From the NCBI GenBank assembly GCA_013003415.1, contig JABDJR010000362.1, positions 1 through 9,937 of the forward strand: a stretch of DNA of 9,937 nucleotides, written 5' to 3'. Origin of the DNA: Candidatus Eiseniibacteriota bacterium (lineage in GTDB: Bacteria; Eisenbacteria; RBG-16-71-46; JABDJR01). Each line of letters opens with the position of its first letter. The stretch's first letter is position 1. The position numbers and the translations under genes are program-made. The notes beneath the pieces were generated by a model. That model worked only from the letters and a program-made list of their open reading frames with translations, searched no databases and had not been told where the DNA came from. Shown here piece by piece: positions 6,561 through 9,937 of the stretch.

Positions 6561-7507
6561 GTTCTCGTTCCATGCTTCGTAATAGCCCCAAACGTAAAGC
6601 AAACAGTACCCAAGGCCGTTGGTGGATCGCGGTTCTGGCCACTCTTGTGCTGCACCTCTTGGTAGTCTTGGGTCTTTGGAAGAGCGAAATCCTTCTTCCC
6701 TCCGAAGTCGAAGCCTTGGACAGTCCCCCCTTAGAACTCGTCTTTGCTCCGAACGAAGCGTCCGAAGAGCCCACTTTTTTTAGCGAACAACCGCCCGAGC
6801 TGGAAACGGAAGCTCCGGAAAACCCAGACTTCCTTAGCAACATCGATTCCCAAGCTCGAGATCAAAAAGACGGGGGAGACCCGTCCACGACCATGCCCAA
6901 TATGACGGGAGATTCCGAGGCGCCGCAGATTGCCCTGAACCCGGGCGGAGAACCTTCTAATCCAAGTCCTGAGGAAACGGCAAGTTCACCGATGGAAGAA
7001 GAGCGACCTGAAGCTGATGAGATCGAGGTGGAGGAAGGGGCTGAAGCGGTAGAAGAGCAGGTTCAGGAGCTCGACCCCATGGCCGGAATTCGAAGAGAAC
7101 CCAGTCTTGCCAACCCCGGAGGCAACTTCGATTTCTACCAGCCCGAAATGGATAACCGAACCGGGAACGTGGATCTCACCGGAGACATCAGCCTCAATAC
7201 AACCGCCTGGGATTTCGCCCCCTGGCTTCAGAAGTTCCGCCGTGACTTCCTTCGCGATTGGCACGGACCGCCCGCTTACTACATGGGTATCATCGATGGA
7301 TGGAACAAGGTGCGCCTAGAAGTGGACAAAGATGGAACCCTCCTCAGCATCAACGTGTTGGAAGAGCACGGGCACAACTCTTTGACGAACACGAGCGTCC
7401 TCTCATTCAAGGTCCTGGCTCCCTACCAACCATTGCCCGACGACTTCCCAGAGGATACCCTCATCCTCACCATTTCCCTGATCTACCCCAACGTAAAGCG
7501 ACGTTGA
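6557..7507 (+). CDS. TonB/TolA-like energy transducer
   Basis: A 316-residue protein with a single N-terminal membrane anchor at ~22-41, preceded by a Lys/Arg-rich cytoplasmic tail. Thr29 and His33 in the helix match the SxxxH spacing of TonB (Ser replaced by Thr). Residues 42-205 form a long disordered linker. It contains PDFLSNIDSQARD, a segment common in TonB-like proteins, and is strongly acidic (Glu-rich at 139-172) rather than the Lys/Pro-rich linker of classical TonB. The globular C-terminal domain (~215-312) has FLRDWHGPPAYY, KVRLEVDKDGTLLSINV and YQPLPDDFPEDTLILTISL, the TonB/TolA C-terminal fold. The usual SG is HG in this copy. The protein would carry proton-motive energy from the ExbB/ExbD motor encoded next to it across the periplasm. 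Whether it serves a TonB-dependent receptor or a Tol-type envelope role is not decided. The start ATG 6557 lacks a ribosome site; ATG 6572 is an alternative. Confidence 0.82.
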   Translation: MSSRSMLRNSPKRKANSTQGRWWIAVLATLVLHLLVVLGLWKSEILLPSEVEALDSPPLELVFAPNEASEEPTFFSEQPPELETEAPENPDFLSNIDSQARDQKDGGDPSTTMPNMTGDSEAPQIALNPGGEPSNPSPEETASSPMEEERPEADEIEVEEGAEAVEEQVQELDPMAGIRREPSLANPGGNFDFYQPEMDNRTGNVDLTGDISLNTTAWDFAPWLQKFRRDFLRDWHGPPAYYMGIIDGWNKVRLEVDKDGTLLSINVLEEHGHNSLTNTSVLSFKVLAPYQPLPDDFPEDTLILTISLIYPNVKRR

Positions 7508-7540
7508 TGCAACCCGTCGCAAGAACTCAAGGAACAACAC

Positions 7541-8161
7541 GTGGTTGAGTTTCTAGACAAAGCCGGGCCTCTTATTTATCCCCTGGCCCTCTGCAGTATC
7601 TTGGCAGGAACGATTGCCCTCGAACGTATGCTGGCTCTCCGGCGGAGTCGCGTTCTACCCAAAGAAATTGTGGAAGTGGTGGAAGCGGTGCAGCCGGAAA
7701 ATGATCCGGCGGTGGCGGTGGAAGTCTGTCGACGAAACCCGGGGGTGTTCTCGGACATCATGCGCGTCGGTTTGGAACAAGCCGACGCCCCCTGGGAAGT
7801 CATGCGCGACGCGGTACTCGATGTGGGGCGTCAGGAAACCACACGGTTGGAACGTCACTTGGTGTGGTTGCAAACCATTGCGCAGGCTGCGCCCTTGCTC
7901 GGTCTCTTAGGAACCGTGCTTGGCATGATTAAAGTATTTTCTTCGATTTCCTTGGCCGGTTTGGGTGATCCGCAAGCGCTTTCCGAAGGCATCAGCGAAG
8001 CCATGATCACGACCGCGGTTGGATTGGCGGTTGGTATCCCTACTTTGGTTGCCTACAACTTGCTGGCCGCAAAAGCAGAAGCCCTCATTACTGAAATCGA
8101 AGCTTACGCCAGCGCCTTAGTCGCACGACTTCGGGGGCGAAACGGGAACGCGCCTTCATGA
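7541..8161 (+). CDS. ExbB/TolQ/MotA family proton channel subunit
   Basis: A 206-residue protein starting at GTG 7541, with AAGGA at 7529-7533 seven nt upstream. It has the three-helix layout of the family: helix 1 at ~10-27 (IYPLALCSILAGTIAL), followed by ERMLALRR; a cytoplasmic helical region 38-108; helix 2 at ~112-132 within APLLGLLGTVLGMIKVF; and helix 3 at ~152-176 (ISEAMITTAVGLAVGIPT), including the polar Thr157/Thr158 that line the channel. With ExbD it forms the inner-membrane stator that harvests proton-motive force. The stop shares ATGA with the start of the exbD-like gene, so expression is coupled. The TonB-like gene is directly upstream. ExbB and TolQ cannot be separated on sequence alone; the absence of tolB/pal in this window slightly favours ExbB. 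Confidence 0.93.
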   Translation: MVEFLDKAGPLIYPLALCSILAGTIALERMLALRRSRVLPKEIVEVVEAVQPENDPAVAVEVCRRNPGVFSDIMRVGLEQADAPWEVMRDAVLDVGRQETTRLERHLVWLQTIAQAAPLLGLLGTVLGMIKVFSSISLAGLGDPQALSEGISEAMITTAVGLAVGIPTLVAYNLLAAKAEALITEIEAYASALVARLRGRNGNAPS

Positions 8162-8601
8162 GTGCGATGACCTTCCGCGCCAAGAAGGGGCGGAAAGAGG
8201 TTCACCTCAATGTGACGTCTCTCATCGACGTTCTGTTTCTGCTCCTCATTTTCTTCATGCTCACGGGAACGTTCAAGCGGGCGGGAGAACTCGAACTGAA
8301 GCTGCCTGATTCCAGAACCGCGGTCACGGGGGATAGCGACCCCTTAGCCCCGGTGGAGTTGGTGGCTACCGAAGACGGGAGGGTCCTCCTCAACGGAGAC
8401 ACGATTCCGGAAGCGGATTTGGTCCGAGCGTTGGAAGGGCTTCTGGGCGTCTCTCCAGACGGGAAAGTGCTGCTCAAAGCAGAAGAGGGAGTGCCTCACG
8501 GTCGTGTGGTGGGTCTTCTCGATGCCGTTCGCGAGGCCGGGTTTCTGGGGGTCAGTATTGCTACCGAAACCGACCGCGTTCCGGTGGAGAACAAGCCCTA
8601 G
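8158..8601 (+). CDS. ExbD/TolR biopolymer transport protein
   Basis: A 147-residue protein. The cytoplasmic tail RAKKGRKEVHLNVTSLID leads into one membrane helix (~22-38, LIDVLFLLLIFFMLTGTF) carrying Asp24, the conserved proton-carrying aspartate of ExbD/TolR. The periplasmic part (~45-137) ends in the usual swapped-dimer fold: VLLNGDTIPEADLVRALEGL, DGKVLLKAEEGVPHGRVVGLL, REAGFLGVSIAT. The length is normal for the family. Start ATG 8158 overlaps the ExbB stop (ATGA); a second in-frame ATG at 8167 would shorten it by three residues. It is the last gene of the run that starts at 2591. No convincing terminator follows in the 121 nt before tRNA-Phe. Confidence 0.94.
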   Translation: MSAMTFRAKKGRKEVHLNVTSLIDVLFLLLIFFMLTGTFKRAGELELKLPDSRTAVTGDSDPLAPVELVATEDGRVLLNGDTIPEADLVRALEGLLGVSPDGKVLLKAEEGVPHGRVVGLLDAVREAGFLGVSIATETDRVPVENKP

Positions 8602-8677
8602 ACCTCGTTTCTGGTAGGTCCGGGACCCCTGGGAAGTGGGGGCGAAGCACCTTGCTAAAAACAAAGCTGGCTTGGGC

Positions 8678-8706
8678 TTGCGTCGCCTTCGGGGGCGTGT
8701 TAATTT
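8678..8706 (+). promoter_or_regulatory. Candidate promoter for tRNA-Phe
   Basis: TTGCGT (8678-8683) and TAATTT (8701-8706) are spaced by exactly 17 nt, and TGT stands immediately before the second hexamer, an extended -10 element. Transcription would start near 8713, about 10 nt before the mature tRNA. The -10 match is only 3 of 6, so the extended element and the position carry the call. The spacer is GC-rich. Confidence 0.33.
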
Positions 8707-8722
8707 TCTCGGCCAGTTTGGT

Positions 8723-8798
<76 letters not shown>

Positions 8799-8920
8799 CT
8801 ATTCGTTTTACCCGTACCCGCTGTTTATATTGCCGGTTGAACAGGGATGGCTTGTGTTCTAAGCCCGTCTCGGGTAACCTTTTGTGCCTTCATTTAGGAT
8901 GTGCCTATCTGAGGGAAAGA

Positions 8921-8996
8921 GCTGGTGTAGCTCAGCTGGTAGAGCAACGCACTCGTAATGCGTAGGTCAGCGGTTCAATTCCGCTCACCAGCTCCA
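8921..8996 (+). tRNA. tRNA-Thr (CGT), CCA encoded
   Basis: A complete cloverleaf. Acceptor stem GCTGGTG (8921-8927) pairs with CACCAGC (8986-8992), discriminator T at 8993, CCA at 8994-8996. D-arm GCTC/GAGC. Anticodon stem ACGCA/TGCGT around CTCGTAA, anticodon CGT at 8954-8956, which reads ACG. T-arm AGCGG/CCGCT around TTCAATT. It lies 38 nt before rpmG on the same strand, so the two may share a transcript from which the tRNA is processed. Confidence 0.98.
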
Positions 8997-9034
8997 TAAG
9001 CGTTCGCATATAAAGCATTAAAGGAGATCGAGCC

Positions 9035-9196
9035 ATGGCCAAGAAGGGCAATCGCGAGATCATCAAATTGAAAAGCACCGAGAGTCCGTATACCTATACG
9101 ACCACCAAGAACAAGCGCAACACGCCTGATCGTATCGAAATGCGTAAATACGATCCCGTGATCCGTAAGCACTGTCTGTTCAAAGAGTCGCGCTAA
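9035..9196 (+). CDS. rpmG: 50S ribosomal protein L33 (bL33)
   Basis: A 53-residue basic protein beginning MAKKGNREIIKLKSTES and ending KHCLFKESR, with YTYTTTKNKRNTPDRIEMRKYDPVIRK between, all standard for bacterial L33. The ribosome site AAGGAG at 9021-9026 sits 8 nt before the ATG. The paired CxxC zinc motifs are absent (TTKNKRNT and KYDPVIRKHC stand in their places), so this is the zinc-independent C-minus type; a single Cys remains in HCLFKESR. L33 is a component of the large subunit near the tRNA exit site. The gene is placed 38 nt after tRNA-Thr, and a GlmM-like gene begins within 3 to 18 nt of its stop, suggesting one transcript. Confidence 0.97.
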   Translation: MAKKGNREIIKLKSTESPYTYTTTKNKRNTPDRIEMRKYDPVIRKHCLFKESR

Positions 9197-9199
9197 GCC

Positions 9200-9937
9200 T
9201 TGTCCTCAAAACTCATGGCTGGCGTTTCCGGCGTCCGTGGGGTCGTCGGGGACGGACTCGATCCAGAAGTACTCCTTCGCTACGCATCCGCATTTGCCAC
9301 GAGTTTAGGTCCTGGACCCATCGTTTTCGGTGGCGACTCTCGGCCTAGTGGTCCAGCCCTGCGTCATGCCGTTCTGGCTGCCCTTTTGGGCATGGGACGC
9401 GATGTTCTCGACATCGGCATTGTCCCCACACCCACCGTACAACTTTCCGTAGAGCGTTTTCATGCCGCGGGCGGTATTGCGCTCACCGCCAGCCACAACC
9501 CGGTCCAATGGAATGCGCTCAAGTTTGTGGGCCCCGATGGGTGTTTCCTGGCTCCCGAAACCGCCAAGAAGTTCCTCGACTCGGTCGATGAGCCCAAGGC
9601 TTGGGTTCGCTGGGACGGACTTGGCAAACACGAACTTGTTTCCGATGCGCTTCAAAATCACAAACAGTTGGTCCTAGATCTCGACGAAGTCGATGTGGAA
9701 GCCATTCGAGCTCGAAAACTCAAAGTTGTCCTCGACGCCGTGCATGGAGCCGGGGGTGCGATTGGTCGCATGCTTCTTGAAGCATTGGGAACCGATTTCG
9801 AAATCATGTACGAAGAGCCCACCGGCCAGTTTCCCCGAATACCCGAACCGGTCGCCGAAAACTTGACCGCACTTGCCGCGCGAGTCAAAGAAACAGGTGC
9901 CGATCTTGGTATGGCTTTCGATCCCGATGTGGATCGC
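9200..9937 (+). CDS. glmM: Phosphoglucosamine/phosphohexose mutase (GlmM-like), 3'-truncated by window
   Basis: The frame is open to the window end. Two starts are possible: TTG at 9200, or ATG at 9215. The ATG would leave only three residues before the conserved SGVRG, cutting the first strand of domain 1, so TTG (giving M-SSKLMAGVSGVRG) is preferred, though neither has a clear ribosome site. About 246 residues of an expected ~450 are present. Visible marks are the N-terminal SGVRGVVG, the domain 1 GGDSRPSG, the catalytic phosphoserine loop TASHNPVQWNALKF (Ser codon 9491-9493), domain 2 VVLDAVHGAGG, and the metal loop DPDVDR at the very end. The enzyme interconverts glucosamine-6- and -1-phosphate on the way to UDP-GlcNAc for peptidoglycan and lipid A. 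The sugar-binding loop lies beyond the window, so a phosphomannomutase/phosphoglucomutase specificity is not excluded. Confidence 0.87.
   Translation, partial: MSSKLMAGVSGVRGVVGDGLDPEVLLRYASAFATSLGPGPIVFGGDSRPSGPALRHAVLAALLGMGRDVLDIGIVPTPTVQLSVERFHAAGGIALTASHNPVQWNALKFVGPDGCFLAPETAKKFLDSVDEPKAWVRWDGLGKHELVSDALQNHKQLVLDLDEVDVEAIRARKLKVVLDAVHGAGGAIGRMLLEALGTDFEIMYEEPTGQFPRIPEPVAENLTALAARVKETGADLGMAFDPDVDR

Noticed and set aside
7506..7547. A 13-codon plus-strand frame starting in TGATG at the tonB-like stop and ending over the exbB GTG start
   Set aside because: No ribosome site of its own and no recognisable product; the exbB gene has its own good AAGGA. Probably chance, though the TGATG junction is noted.
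8602..8700. Possible terminator after the exbD-like gene: GGTC-CGG-GACC (8617-8627) and CGCC/GGCG (8684-8697)
   Set aside because: Both stems are 4 bp; the first has no T-run and the second overlaps the better explained candidate promoter spacer.
8808..8883. Possible terminator between the tRNAs: CCCG-TCT-CGGG hairpin (8864-8874) with TTTT at 8880-8883, and a longer-range TTACCCG/CGGGTAA pair (8808-8814, 8871-8877)
   Set aside because: The stem is only 4 bp, the T-run is short and displaced by 5 nt, and the long-range pair needs a 56-nt loop. Not strong enough to call.

Overview
The window reads as chromosomal housekeeping and envelope DNA from a diderm (Gram-negative) bacterium. The evidence is a lipid A-type acyltransferase, a complete TonB/TolA-ExbB-ExbD inner-membrane energy module, two integral-membrane GT-C glycosyltransferases, and bacterial tRNA, L33 and GlmM genes. 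Base composition looks moderately GC-rich. The lineage cannot be fixed from sequence alone. The GlmM-like mutase (SGVRG and TASHNPVQWNALK motifs) and the membrane glycosyltransferase fused to TPRs are of a kind I associate with FCB-group and other deep-branching uncultured phyla, but that is a weak inference. No transposase, phage gene, CRISPR array or other sign of recent transfer was seen.

Layout. (1) 1-833, plus: 3' part of a lysophospholipid (lipid A) acyltransferase. (2) 830-1135, minus: a DUF3467 protein whose stop codon overlaps the acyltransferase stop. (3) 1212-2492, plus: a GAF-domain histidine-kinase-like protein, divergent from the DUF3467 gene, in which the phospho-acceptor His and most ATP-binding residues are replaced. 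(4) 2591-8601, plus: a compact run of five genes. They are a GT-C membrane glycosyltransferase with a C-terminal beta-rich domain, a second GT-C glycosyltransferase with C-terminal TPRs (10-nt overlap), a TonB/TolA-like transducer (13-nt gap), ExbB/TolQ (33-nt gap, good ribosome site) and ExbD/TolR (ATGA overlap). (5) 8723-8996: tRNA-Phe(GAA) and tRNA-Thr(CGT), both with encoded CCA. (6) 9035-9196: rpmG (L33, zinc-independent form). (7) 9200-end: the 5' two-thirds or so of a GlmM-like phosphohexosamine mutase.

How the genes fit together. The acyltransferase, the two polyprenyl-sugar-type glycosyltransferases, GlmM (glucosamine-1-phosphate for UDP-GlcNAc, hence peptidoglycan and LPS) and the proton-driven TonB/ExbBD motor all serve the cell envelope. 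The tight spacing of 2591-8601 suggests co-transcription of glycan assembly with an energised outer-membrane function. The best candidate for something unusual is the apparent pseudo-histidine kinase at 1212-2492, which has no response regulator beside it. I do not see a convincing new multi-gene defence or mobile system; the rest is well-recognised families with a few odd details recorded in the findings.
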